NCBI RefSeq assembly: GCF_964266745.1
Contig: NZ_CAXWGX010000023.1
Coordinates: 1 to 64,000 of the forward strand
Length of the DNA stretch: 64,000 nt
Reading direction: 5' to 3'
Origin: Propionicimonas sp020161015
Lineage (GTDB): Bacteria; Actinomycetota; Actinomycetes; Propionibacteriales; Propionibacteriaceae
Part shown: one piece after another, positions 16,332 through 25,540 of the stretch
Layout of the letters: the number at the start of each line of letters is the position of its first letter
Position numbering within the stretch: position 1 is the first letter of the stretch
Position numbers and translations under genes: made by a program
The notes under the pieces: model-generated
Told to the model about the DNA's origin: nothing
The model's database searches: none
Seen by the model: the letters and a program-made list of their open reading frames with translations, nothing else

Positions 16332-18308
16332 CTACCGGGTGCCCCCGGCGGGGACCAGGCGCGGGTCGGCGCCGGTCGTGGGGTCGCCAGGCGGTTCGCG
16401 CCCGATGGACAACCCGCAGACGAAGCCGTCCCGGCTGGCCTTGAGGCCGTCGGCCGCCTCGACGGCATCCCCGACCACGCGGATGTCGCCGACCGTCCCG
16501 ATGGCATCGAGCACGGCACGGTCAGGTGTCATGCCGAGTGCCAGGACGACGGTGTCGCACTCCACGGTGCGCTGGGTCGCGTCCTGAACGACCTGGATCC
16601 CGCCGTCGAGGAAGCCGGTGATGGTGGCACCGACGACGGTGCGCACGTGGCGGCGATCGAACTCCTTCAGCAGGTGCTCGCGCCGCGCGCCGCCCTCTTC
16701 GAGGGCGACCGCTTCGCGCTGCTCGACGATCGTGACCTCGCGCCCGATGGTGGCCAGGTGCAGGGCGGTCTCGCTGCCGATCATGCCGCCGCCGGCCACC
16801 ACAACCCGGTGACCGACGGGTGCGTGGCCGGTGAGGACGTCGCACGCCTCGACCGTTGTCTCGATGCCCGGCAGTTGTGGACGCAGGTGCCTGGCACCGG
16901 CGGCGTAGACCACGACGTCGGGGTGCTCGGCTGCGACAATCTCCGCAGTGGCGGCCGAATTGAGCACCACGCGGACTCCCAAGCGGCCGAGTTCCTCGCC
17001 CAGCCAGGTGATGTAGCTGGTCAGCTCGCCCTTGCCGGGAGGGATGGCACCGACCTGGAAATGGCCGCCCAGCTGGTGGCCGCGTTCGAGCAGGACGACG
17101 TCGTGACCGCACAGCGCGGCGCCCCGGGCGGCCTCCAGCCCGGCGGGGCCACCGCCCACCACCAGCACGCGCTTCCGGATCGCCGCGGGTTGCACCTCCT
17201 GCGCAGCCTCGTAGCCGCAGGTGGGGTTGACCAGGCACCGGATCGGCTGGTTGCCGAACAGGATGTCGATGCAGCCCTGGTTGCAGCCGATGCACTGCCG
17301 GATGCGGCTGGCGTGGCCCTCGATGTACTTGCGGGGAAGGTCCGGGTCGGCGAGTGCGGCCCGGCCGAACGAGATGAGGTCGGCCTGGCCCGCGGCGAGG
17401 ATGTCCTCGGCGATGTCGGGGTCCTTGATCCGGCCGACCACTTGGACGGGAATGTGCACGACCTGCTTGATCTCGGCGGCGTAGCCGGCCAGCCAGCCGT
17501 ACGGGGTGCCGAGCGGCGGGATGATCGCGGGTGTGCTTTCGTAGGTGCCGGCGCTGATGTGCAGCAGGTTCACCCCTGCGGCTTCGAGGTGCCGGCAGAT
17601 GGCCTTGGTCTCGGCGATTTCGCGGCCGCCGGTGACGAACTCGTCGGCGGAGATGCGGAAGGAAACGGCGAAGTCGCGACCGCATTTGGCCCGGATGTCG
17701 GCGATGATCTGCAGCGGGAACCTCAGCCGGTTGACGAGCGGTCCGCCGTAGGCGTCGGTGCGCTTGTTGGAGTAGGCCGACATGAATTCGGCGATCAGGT
17801 AGCCGTGGGCACCGTGCACTTCCACGCCGTCGAAGCCGGCCTGCTGTGCGCGGTGTGCCGCGTCGCCGAACTGGCTGACGATGGTGGTGATCTCTTCTGG
17901 CGTCAGCTCGTGCGGTTGCTCGCCCATCACCGGGCATGCGAGTGCGGACGGAGCGACGGGTTGGGCACCGATGATGGCCGAGGAGGTCTGGCGGCCGCAG
18001 TGGTACAGCTGGACGAAGATCGTTGCGCCGGCGGCGTGGACTCGGCGAGCGAGCTCGCTGTGGGGCGCGACCTGTTCGTCCTTCCAGAGGCCGGCACACC
18101 AGAATCCGCGTCCGATCGGGTCGACGGCGTAGTTCTCGGTGATAATCAAGCCGAATCCGCCACGAGCTCGAGCCTCGTGATAGGCGATGTACTGCTCGGT
18201 CGGCATTCCATCGTCATCGCAGTAACAGGTGACCATCGGGGCCACCGCCATTCGGTTCTTCAGTTCGAGCGTCCCCACCCGGAGCGGGGACAGGAGAGTG
18301 GATGACAT
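16332..18308 (-). CDS. Old-yellow-enzyme / 2,4-dienoyl-CoA reductase type Fe-S flavoprotein
   Basis: This 658-residue protein has the three-part build of 2,4-dienoyl-CoA reductase and trimethylamine dehydrogenase. Residues 1-340 are an FMN TIM barrel (HGAHGYLIAEFMS near 170). A 4Fe-4S cluster site follows (CIGCNQGC near 340, with a later CLVNPTCGY). Residues 380-640 are FAD/NAD(P) Rossmann domains (RVLVVGGGPAGLEAA near 385; VVVAGGGMIGSETA near 505). Such enzymes reduce activated C=C bonds or oxidise amines. The start has GGGGAGG 4 nt upstream. It heads the operon with the E1 pair and the lipoyl protein, an unusual partnership whose substrate is unknown. Confidence 0.88.
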   Translation of the reverse strand: MSSTLLSPLRVGTLELKNRMAVAPMVTCYCDDDGMPTEQYIAYHEARARGGFGLIITENYAVDPIGRGFWCAGLWKDEQVAPHSELARRVHAAGATIFVQLYHCGRQTSSAIIGAQPVAPSALACPVMGEQPHELTPEEITTIVSQFGDAAHRAQQAGFDGVEVHGAHGYLIAEFMSAYSNKRTDAYGGPLVNRLRFPLQIIADIRAKCGRDFAVSFRISADEFVTGGREIAETKAICRHLEAAGVNLLHISAGTYESTPAIIPPLGTPYGWLAGYAAEIKQVVHIPVQVVGRIKDPDIAEDILAAGQADLISFGRAALADPDLPRKYIEGHASRIRQCIGCNQGCIDILFGNQPIRCLVNPTCGYEAAQEVQPAAIRKRVLVVGGGPAGLEAARGAALCGHDVVLLERGHQLGGHFQVGAIPPGKGELTSYITWLGEELGRLGVRVVLNSAATAEIVAAEHPDVVVYAAGARHLRPQLPGIETTVEACDVLTGHAPVGHRVVVAGGGMIGSETALHLATIGREVTIVEQREAVALEEGGARREHLLKEFDRRHVRTVVGATITGFLDGGIQVVQDATQRTVECDTVVLALGMTPDRAVLDAIGTVGDIRVVGDAVEAADGLKASRDGFVCGLSIGREPPGDPTTGADPRLVPAGGTR

Positions 18309-18532
18309 GACACCTCCCCTGCGGTTCCGGCGAGGCGTCGTTGTCTCGCTGTGGGCCCCGACCGGGGCGCCGGGGCGCCACCTCCAACGCTACGCCGATT
18401 TTGGACGACGCGTCGGAAATCGAGGACTGTTCAACCCCGGCTCAGGCGTCGCGACATGCCAGTTCGGAGGGACCGGTCCGCTGACCTGCCGCTTGGGATA
18501 CGTTCGAAGAGAGTCCGATCCGGGAGACCCCG

Positions 18533-19570
18533 ATGAGCGATACCCTCGCCGTTCTCGGCTTCTTCCTTTGTGGTGCCGTCATCTTTCTCGCCGGCGGGCG
18601 ACTATCCCTTTACGGCGAGCGGATCGGCGAGCTGAGCGGTTGGGGCGGCGCCTGGGTGGGTCTGATCCTGATGGCCTCGGTTACCTCGCTTCCTGAACTC
18701 CTGGTGGGGATCAGTTCCGTCGCGTTGGTCGGGTCGCCGGATCTCGCCGTCGGGGACGTGCTCGGCAGCTGCGCGATCAACCTGCTCATCCTCGCCAGCC
18801 TGGACGCGTTCGTGCCCCGCAGGCGCCGGCTCTTCGGGATCGCCTCCAACTCCCACGTGCTGGCAGCCGCACTGGGCATCGTGCTGCTGTGTGCCGTCGG
18901 GATCGGCCTCCTGACGCGCGACGCCCTCGCCATCACCCCGTGGATCGGCGCGTCCTCCCTGATCTTCCTCGTGCTCTACCTGGCCTCAGTACGACTCATG
19001 TTCCGCCACGCCCGCGGACTGCGTGGCGACACGACCCAACCGGCACTCGACGAGGAACTCGAACCTGAGCCGGTCACGGGCATCCTGAGACTCAGTCCCC
19101 GCCAGCTTGGCGTCCGGTACAGCCTCTTCGCCGTGGTGGTGGTCGTTGCTGCCGTGCTGCTGCCACCCACGGCCGAAGCCGTCGTGCGGATGACCGGTCT
19201 CCAGGAGTCGTTCGTGGGCACTGTCTTCCTCGCCCTGTCGACATCGCTTCCCGAACTCGCAGTCAGCCTCAAGGCCGTCCGAATCGGGGCGATCGACCTG
19301 GCCGTCGGGAACATCCTCGGCTCCAACCTGTTCAACATCCTCATCCTGGCCTTCGACGACCTCGCCTACACCCAAGGCCTTCTTCTGGCCGATGCCTCGG
19401 CCAGCCACATTTTCACCGTTGTCACGGTCATCGCAATGTCTGCCGTCGCGATCATCGGCCTCACCCAGCACCAGCCCCGCAAGAGGTTCGTCCTCGCCTG
19501 GGACGCCGTCCTGATCCTGGTCGCCTACATCGGCAACGCTGTGCTACTCCTCACCATCCAGCCCCGCTGA
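18533..19570 (+). CDS. Sodium/calcium exchanger family (CaCA) membrane protein
   Basis: The 345-residue protein has about ten transmembrane segments in two homologous halves, each with the alpha-repeat of the family: SVTSLPELLVGI plus GDVLGSCAINLL (about 45-90), and ALSTSLPELAVSL plus GNILGSNLFNIL (about 230-275). The central acidic loop (about 160-185) is short. These exchangers expel Ca2+ using Na+ or H+ influx. The ATG has GGGAG 7 nt upstream. It is divergent from the flavoprotein operon, with a 224-base shared promoter region. Together with the P-type ATPase it gives this block two candidate calcium exits. Confidence 0.9.
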   Translation: MSDTLAVLGFFLCGAVIFLAGGRLSLYGERIGELSGWGGAWVGLILMASVTSLPELLVGISSVALVGSPDLAVGDVLGSCAINLLILASLDAFVPRRRRLFGIASNSHVLAAALGIVLLCAVGIGLLTRDALAITPWIGASSLIFLVLYLASVRLMFRHARGLRGDTTQPALDEELEPEPVTGILRLSPRQLGVRYSLFAVVVVVAAVLLPPTAEAVVRMTGLQESFVGTVFLALSTSLPELAVSLKAVRIGAIDLAVGNILGSNLFNILILAFDDLAYTQGLLLADASASHIFTVVTVIAMSAVAIIGLTQHQPRKRFVLAWDAVLILVAYIGNAVLLLTIQPR

Positions 19571-20328
19571 AGTCCACAGCTGCGAGGATCTCACTCCGAC
19601 CAGTTCCATCGACATGCACACCCGGTCGACGAAACCTGTCGACGACGGGACGTGTTCGGCGATCGAGTCCTTTGCACGACGGTTGATTGCTGGTCCTCGT
19701 CCTGACCCAAAGGCCATGCGTGGCACCGACGCGAGTGCCGCGGCGGCCAACTTCTGCAAGCCAGACCTGCGTCAAGTCCAGATCGACCGCCTTGTCGCGG
19801 CTACTAGTGATCGATTTCGGCTTAGCTGAGCGAAGGCAACGACGGCTCCAGCCAGTGCGAGCGACCCGAAGATGACCAGAAGAACGTCTTGCCACGAGTC
19901 CGCACTGCAAAGCGTTGCGACCACCGCGACAAGGGAGGCCATCACGGCAAGCGATGATGCTGAGCCGATGAGCCAGGCAGCTGCCACTCCCCACCGGGGA
20001 CGCCAGGCGGCTCCGACCGCCGAAGTCTCTCAAGGTTGAGGGATCACCCCACCAATCTGGGTGGATGGATCGATCGGACTGGGCCACTCCTGCCACAGTC
20101 TTCCGATCTCCAACCGAAATGACCCACCTGCATTCGGCTTACGGACGTTTCGGCGCATAGGCGGACGCCCAGTGCCCGATGACATTCCCGATGCCCCTGC
20201 CCCAAGGGCTCAGAATCGACCGGTCGAGTTGGACCCGCCCTCCAGCGCTCGGTCCCCAGGAGTTAGTGGACAACAAGACGCTTGATGTGCAAGCAGCCGA
20301 GCGGGCGCACGTAATGTACCATTGGGAT
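19571..20328. other. Gap at the edge of the mobile region
   Basis: About 750 bases separate the CaCA gene from the relaxase gene. The only frame with protein-like character is a minus-strand one at 19772-19987. I see no clear oriT nick site or attachment repeat, although this is where an oriT for the relaxase would be expected. The frame leading into the relaxase is open from 20179, but the bases before 20329 do not look coding. Confidence 0.4.
19772..19987 (-). CDS. Possible two-segment small membrane protein
   Basis: The 71-residue frame begins at a GTG and holds two hydrophobic stretches, about residues 4-27 (SSLAVMASLVAVVATL) and 34-54 (VLLVIFGSLALAGAVVAF), followed by a basic tail. No ribosome site is convincing and no family is recognised. 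It may be a small phage-like or plasmid-like membrane protein, or chance. Confidence 0.3.
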   Translation of the reverse strand: MAAAWLIGSASSLAVMASLVAVVATLCSADSWQDVLLVIFGSLALAGAVVAFAQLSRNRSLVAATRRSIWT

Positions 20329-23300
20329 GTGGCTATCACCGGCATGGGCATCGTGCGGGCGGCGGGCGCCGCCGGGTACGTGAAGTACCTGTCCGAGTGC
20401 GGCCATTCGCGCCCGGACGAGTACTTCTCGGAGCATGGGCACGCGGTGGTGACCTGGCGCGGTATTGGTGCAGACGGGAAATTGGTCGAGCGGCAGCTGA
20501 CGGCGGAGGAGTTCGGCCGGTTCATGGCCGGTCTGGATCCAGAGACCGGCGCTTCCCGGTGGGCGCAGCGGGTGGAGCCGGAGCACGTCGCGGCGATCGA
20601 CTTCCTAGTGAACGGGCCGAAGGAGTGGAGCATCCTCGCCGTTCTCGACCCGGGCGTGCAGGCCGCGCTGTTGCTGGGCCAGGTGAACGCCGAGCGGGCC
20701 GTGCTGCAGTACTTGTGGGAGAACGGGACGGTGCAGGTGAAGCAAGCCGGCCAGGTGGTGCGGGTGCCGGTGGAGCGGATCGAGATCGCGTCGGTGCAGC
20801 ATTTCTCGTCCCGGGCGGGGGACCCGCATTTCCACCGGCACATGGAGATCTCGGCCCGGGTGTGGGCGGCGGGAAAGTGGCGGGCGCTGGACTCCTTGGG
20901 GGCGAGAAACCTGAACGTGGCCGTGCAGGCGATCTTCCATCGCGAGCAGTTGCGCGCGCTGCGGCCGGAGTTCGCCCGGCTCGGCTATGAGGTAGACGAG
21001 GTCGGTCAGATCGCGCTGCTCCGGCCGGTGGTGGAGGCGATGAGCCGACGCGCGGCCCAGGTGGAGCGGAACCTAGCGGTGATCGAGGCCGCGTGGCGGG
21101 TGGAGCATCCAGGGCAGGAGCCGACCGCAAGGATTCTGCGGAAGTGGGGCGTGTTGGCGTGGGAGAAGCAACGACCATACAAGGGCGAGCCTGGCGCTTT
21201 GGATGCTGAGCTGGCGGTGTGGGCTGCTCGGATCGGCGAGTTGATGGTCGAGCACGGGATCACTGAACCCGTCCCGGGGAGTGTTGTCGACAGGCGGGTC
21301 AGTGTGGCCGAGTTCGACCGGGACGCGCTGGCGGCTCAGTTGGTGGAGACGCAGGGTCTGAGGCGGTCGGCGTGGTCGCGGGCGGATCTGGAGGCGGCAG
21401 CGATCATGGCCGTCGAGGGGCGGGTGCGTGGGGATCGTGCCGCGGTCGACGAGCTGGCTGGGGATGTGGTGGCCCGGGCGTTGGGGGAGTCCCGGCTGTT
21501 GCCGTCGGTCGCCGACGGTAGGCCATCGACGGCAGTGAAGTGGTGGACCAGCCCTGCGGTCGCGGAGCGGGAGAACGAGCTGCGCGCCGGGCTGGCCGTC
21601 CTGGCTGACAATGGCCGGTTGAGTGTGGTCGAGGGCGCCGCCGGTGTGGGGAAGACGACCAGCCTGGCGGCCTACCTCGAGGAGGCATCCGTGGCGGGCC
21701 GGCGGGTCGCCGTGGTCGCTCCCACGGGGGCGGCGGCCCTCGTTGCTGCAGGGGCTGGTGTGGAGGCGTCCACGGTGGACTCGCTGCTGGGGCGGTACGG
21801 CTGGGACAAGAACACGGCCGGGAGCTGGGTCTGGGCCGAGTCCCACAAACGGCCGCGGGAGCCGCTGCCGCCCGGTAGCAGGCTCGTGATCGACGAAGCT
21901 GGCATGGTGTCCCAGGACGCCGCCCGGGCGCTGGTCACCCTCGCCGCCGTGTGCGGCTGGCAGGTCCGGGTCCAGGGTGACTCGTTCCAGTTCTCCGCGG
22001 TCGGCGTGGGCGGTGTCATGGAGATCGCCAAGGGTGCCGCGCAGCCCGACCGGGTGGCCCTGCTGGAGGATGCCAGCGACGTCCACCGCTTCCGGACCGC
22101 AGACGGTGGCCGGGATGAGGCCTTTGCGGCGCACAGCATCGCGATCCGGAGTGGAACCGACCCCGAAGCGACCGCCGCGCGGGTGATGGATCGCGCGACG
22201 GTGTACGCCTCCGAGGCCGAGCGTCAGACGGCGATCGCGCAGGTGTGGGCCGAGCGTGCTCATGCCGGGACGGGGTTGGTGATCGCCGGCACCAATGCGG
22301 ACGTGCAGCAGCTGAATGGGCTGATCGCCGACCGGCTGCGCACGGTCGGGATCGTGACCGGTGACACGGTCGCGACCGCACCGCGGGGGGAGTGGGCCTC
22401 GGAGACGATCAGCGAGGGCGACATCGTCGCGACCCGGGTCAACGGCGTCGATGAGGCCGGTCACCGGTACGCGAACCGGGAACGCTGGCGGGTCGACGCC
22501 CTGGACGATGTCGGGGCGTACCTGATCAGCCTCGACGGCCGCCGCGAGTTGCGGCTGTCGGTCGGCGCGGCGCGCGAGCAGCTGCAACTGGCGTATGCGG
22601 TGACCGGGTACGGCGCCCAAGGGGTCACGGTCAACGAGGCTGTCCTGTTGGTCGCCGAGGGCATGGACCGTCCGTCGTTCTATGTGGGCTCGACCCGCGG
22701 CCGCTACACCAACCAGGCCGCGATCCTCGCCACCGATGGGGACGCGAACCTGGCGCGCGCGCAGGTAGAGGCGATCCTGTCCCAGCCTGGCGCCGATACA
22801 GGATGGCGTGCCGCCGACCTGGCCGCAGCCGCCGACCGGCAACGGATGGGCGACCTCGTCGACATGCCCAGCCGCCACGTCCCCTCGATCGGTGGCGGCC
22901 AGGTCGCCGAGGCTGCCGAGGCTGCCGAGCAGATCGCACGGGACGCCGACTGGCCGAGCGAGGTTCGCGATCCCCACCTGTTCGATCGGGCACTCGCCTA
23001 CCTCGACCGGCTGCAGCGGCAGCGGGCTGTCGACGCCGGCCAGCAGGAGGCCAGCCTGGAGCAGCTGCGAGGCACGCTCGCCAAGGCCATAGACGCCAAC
23101 CGACAGGCAGCGTCCAGGGTGGCCAGTGCGACGCGCGGGGTCGGGCAGGCCGAGAAGGCCACAAAGGCTGCGCAGGAAGCCGTGATGGCCGCGGAGGACC
23201 GCCTCCGGCACGCGAACCCGTTCAATCGCGGCAGCCGCGAGCGTGACCTCACCGCCGCCCGCGACACGCTCTGGGCCGCCCGGCATGCCGAGACCGGCCA

Positions 23301-23928
23301 GCGCATTCGTCACGCCGAACTCACCCAGATCGCCCAACGGCAGCAGGAAGCCACCCGCCGGCTCTCCCGCGAGGTCGAACTCGCCGAAACCCAACTTGGC
23401 TGGCTGCGCGGCGAGCGGCACCAGCTCACCCTCGACCTGATGCCGCTGCCCGGCGTGGAATACCAGCAGTCGTACAGTCGCGCCGACCTCGAAGCGCTCC
23501 GGGACATCTGGCTCGCCGAACCCCAGCCCCGCGACACGGCCGACCCGGTTCGGGCGATCATCGACCTCGTCAACGACGACCGCCACATCGCCGACCTCGC
23601 CACCCCCAGCCAGTGGCACACCCTCGCCGACGCAGCCAGCCCTGATGACCTCGTTTGGGGCGGCGACTACGACAGGCCCTGGCTGCGAGGTTTACGCCAA
23701 CCCCTCGTCGGCTGGCTGGGCGACCAAGCGAGCCGCCTCGCCAGCGACCCCCAGTGGCACGAGTCGGCCGACCCGCTCACCAGCCGCTGGACCACCATCG
23801 AGCAGGCCTCCGAGACCCGGCGCGCCCAACTCAAGCCCAGCCGGCCGCCCGCCGACACGCGGATCGACCCACACGGAGAACCCCCGCGGCTCGGCCGACC
23901 CGGACCCGACCTCACCCCCGGTTGGTGA
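20329..23928 (+). CDS. MobF (TraA/TrwC-like) conjugative relaxase-helicase
   Basis: This 1199-residue protein would nick and unwind plasmid DNA for conjugation. The N-terminal relaxase domain (about 1-300) has YVKYL tyrosines near residue 15 and the metal-binding histidines of DPHFHRHMEI near 170. A RecD-like helicase follows with Walker A EGAAGVGKTT near 440, Walker B RLVIDEAGM near 520, and YGAQGVTVNEAVLL near 762. The C terminus (about 880-1060) is coiled-coil rich. The frame is open further upstream, but I start at the GTG at 20329, which lies 6 nt after TACCAT. It stands alone without coupling-protein or type IV secretion genes, so it is a remnant or a mobilisable element. Confidence 0.88.
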   Translation: MAITGMGIVRAAGAAGYVKYLSECGHSRPDEYFSEHGHAVVTWRGIGADGKLVERQLTAEEFGRFMAGLDPETGASRWAQRVEPEHVAAIDFLVNGPKEWSILAVLDPGVQAALLLGQVNAERAVLQYLWENGTVQVKQAGQVVRVPVERIEIASVQHFSSRAGDPHFHRHMEISARVWAAGKWRALDSLGARNLNVAVQAIFHREQLRALRPEFARLGYEVDEVGQIALLRPVVEAMSRRAAQVERNLAVIEAAWRVEHPGQEPTARILRKWGVLAWEKQRPYKGEPGALDAELAVWAARIGELMVEHGITEPVPGSVVDRRVSVAEFDRDALAAQLVETQGLRRSAWSRADLEAAAIMAVEGRVRGDRAAVDELAGDVVARALGESRLLPSVADGRPSTAVKWWTSPAVAERENELRAGLAVLADNGRLSVVEGAAGVGKTTSLAAYLEEASVAGRRVAVVAPTGAAALVAAGAGVEASTVDSLLGRYGWDKNTAGSWVWAESHKRPREPLPPGSRLVIDEAGMVSQDAARALVTLAAVCGWQVRVQGDSFQFSAVGVGGVMEIAKGAAQPDRVALLEDASDVHRFRTADGGRDEAFAAHSIAIRSGTDPEATAARVMDRATVYASEAERQTAIAQVWAERAHAGTGLVIAGTNADVQQLNGLIADRLRTVGIVTGDTVATAPRGEWASETISEGDIVATRVNGVDEAGHRYANRERWRVDALDDVGAYLISLDGRRELRLSVGAAREQLQLAYAVTGYGAQGVTVNEAVLLVAEGMDRPSFYVGSTRGRYTNQAAILATDGDANLARAQVEAILSQPGADTGWRAADLAAAADRQRMGDLVDMPSRHVPSIGGGQVAEAAEAAEQIARDADWPSEVRDPHLFDRALAYLDRLQRQRAVDAGQQEASLEQLRGTLAKAIDANRQAASRVASATRGVGQAEKATKAAQEAVMAAEDRLRHANPFNRGSRERDLTAARDTLWAARHAETGQRIRHAELTQIAQRQQEATRRLSREVELAETQLGWLRGERHQLTLDLMPLPGVEYQQSYSRADLEALRDIWLAEPQPRDTADPVRAIIDLVNDDRHIADLATPSQWHTLADAASPDDLVWGGDYDRPWLRGLRQPLVGWLGDQASRLASDPQWHESADPLTSRWTTIEQASETRRAQLKPSRPPADTRIDPHGEPPRLGRPGPDLTPGW

Positions 23929-23970
23929 GCTCATGTCCGCTTGCCGCATTCGCTGACATGCCGGGGGCGA

Positions 23971-24543
23971 TCAGCGCGGGAGGTATGGCCGGAGGCGTTC
24001 GGCGAACCGCGGCGCACCGGCAGTGGAGATCTTGTCGGCCAGCTCTTGGGGAGTCATTGGGGGGTTCTTCTTGCTCTCCGCCGCGCGGATGAACGATTCG
24101 AGAACGCCTTGGCTGCGGTGGGTGAGTAGTTCGCAGAGGAAGTCGTCGGAGGTGCTGACTTTGACGCCGGCGGCCAGGACCGGTTTGGTGCGCAGGTGCT
24201 TGAGGTTGCGGGTGAGCAGCACGTCGACGTCGCCGTGGATCGCGGCGGCGGCGTGCACCCGGTCGTCGGGGTCGGGTGACAGTTCGTCGGTGATCTTGTC
24301 GTCGTACAGGGCCGGGTCGATGCGGTACCGGCCGAAGTAGGTGCGCACCGCGGCCGCCACGGAGGCGGCCGATTCCGGGGTGCGTTTGCCCTCGCGGACG
24401 ATGACGTCGATCCACTCCTCGAGGATCTGGTCGGTCCATACCCAGGTGAACAGGAAGTCCTCGGCGAGGGTGAGCAGCACGTCCATGATCGTGAACGGGA
24501 ACAGCTCGCTGGTGTCGATGAAGACCCGCTGCAGTCGCGCCAC
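23971..24543 (-). CDS. PIN-domain ribonuclease toxin
   Basis: The 190-residue protein has PIN acidic residues in order: VFIDTSELFP (D at about residue 9), an E-E pair in QILEEWIDV, DPDDRVHAAAAIHGDVDVLLT, then TSDDFLCELL. PIN toxins cleave RNA and are held by an upstream partner. The GTG at 24543 has GGGGAG 7 nt upstream and lies 4 bases after the antitoxin stop, so the two genes form an operon. It converges with the relaxase gene. The fold call is firm; toxicity is inferred from the pairing. Confidence 0.78.
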   Translation of the reverse strand: MARLQRVFIDTSELFPFTIMDVLLTLAEDFLFTWVWTDQILEEWIDVIVREGKRTPESAASVAAAVRTYFGRYRIDPALYDDKITDELSPDPDDRVHAAAAIHGDVDVLLTRNLKHLRTKPVLAAGVKVSTSDDFLCELLTHRSQGVLESFIRAAESKKNPPMTPQELADKISTAGAPRFAERLRPYLPR

Positions 24544-24547
24544 CCGG

Positions 24548-24925
24548 CTACTCCCCGAGGGCGGCGCGGATCGCGTCGCCTCCGGCGCGGCGCTGGTCAC
24601 GTTCGGCGGCGATGTCGATGGCGTCCTGGACCCGGATGCGGCGGTGGCGGCTACCGGGCAAGCGGCGGAAGGCGAGCACGCCGTCGGAGCAGAGTCGGTC
24701 GACGAACTGGCGGGTTACGCCGAGGATGGCGGCGGCCTGGGCGGGGGTGACTTCGTCCTCGGCGCGGAGCACCACGACGCGGGCGCCGTGGGCGACATCG
24801 TCGAGCATCGCGCGCACGGCGGCCTCGACCGGGGTGTCGCCGCTGAGGCGGTCGGCCAGGTGTTTCGCGTCGGACCGGATGGTGGGGTCGCTCGGGTCCA
24901 GGGTGGCGAGCGGGTGGGTTGTCAT
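24548..24925 (-). CDS. HTH antitoxin partner of the PIN toxin
   Basis: This 125-residue protein has a DNA-binding excisionase-like (MerR/HTH_17) domain at about 60-110: TPAQAAAILGVTRQFVDRLC and then FRRLPGSRHRRIRVQDAI. The N-terminal part is helical and acidic and may contact the toxin. The start at 24925 sits 7 nt after TACCAT, with GGAGG close by; an in-frame ATG at 24934 is the alternative. It probably represses its own operon. HTH-PIN pairs of this order are common on actinobacterial mobile DNA. Confidence 0.75.
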   Translation of the reverse strand: MTTHPLATLDPSDPTIRSDAKHLADRLSGDTPVEAAVRAMLDDVAHGARVVVLRAEDEVTPAQAAAILGVTRQFVDRLCSDGVLAFRRLPGSRHRRIRVQDAIDIAAERDQRRAGGDAIRAALGE

Positions 24926-24932
24926 GTCCTCC

Positions 24933-24960
24933 ATGGTACGCACAAGTGCAATAACAGCAA
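24933..24960 (-). promoter_or_regulatory. Promoter of the toxin-antitoxin operon
   Basis: On the minus strand TTGCTG (24955-24960) and TACCAT (24933-24938) are separated by 16 bases, and the antitoxin ATG follows 7 bases later. The same -10 hexamer, TACCAT, precedes the relaxase start at 20317-20322, so the two mobile-region transcripts may share a promoter type. Confidence 0.5.
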
Positions 24961-25540
24961 CCTCCGGTGGGGATGCGGCAGACATTCTCGACTCCCCAGA
25001 GGCGATCGCCGCATAGCCTCGACATCGCCCGTTGAGGAAGCACGCGACGAGCCCGGGAGACTGTCGATCCGACTCCCAGGGTTGGGCCAGACGGCACCGG
25101 ACCGAGGGCTTGGGAGAGCGCCCGGAACACGGATTTGGTGTCGGTCGCGGGGGGCTTGGGAGTCCGCAGGGAGTCCGCAAAATCTGCAGCTGCCCCAAAC
25201 GCCGCCAACCTGCCAAACTGAGAAATGCCTAGTCAAGTGCGGTTTGCCAACCTGGCCAACATGACCAATTCCGGCCATTTAGGCCGAAAACAGAATCCGG
25301 CTTACAGGCCGACTCGTCCCAAAACCGGTGTCTGGCGAGGACAAACCGGCCCTCTGCGGCGGGCGCCGCGAGCCGAAGTGCATCCAGTGCCTTCGCGGCC
25401 CGCGACCGGCCCGTCCTCGCGTCGGCATCGGCACGCCATCGACCGGGGTCTCATGGTTGACACGGAAGATCGGCTCTCTACGATTTCGTCCACGGACTGT
25501 GGATCGGCTCATGTCCGGATCTCTCGGAACAGGAGCCGCC
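24961..25540. other. Non-coding gap right of the toxin-antitoxin pair
   Basis: About 580 bases hold no convincing gene. The part at 25190-25330 is less GC-rich than its surroundings and repeats short motifs such as GCCAACCTG (25201-25209 and 25248-25256). This change in composition is compatible with the right edge of a mobile insertion, but I could not find a matching attachment repeat on the left side. Confidence 0.4.
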
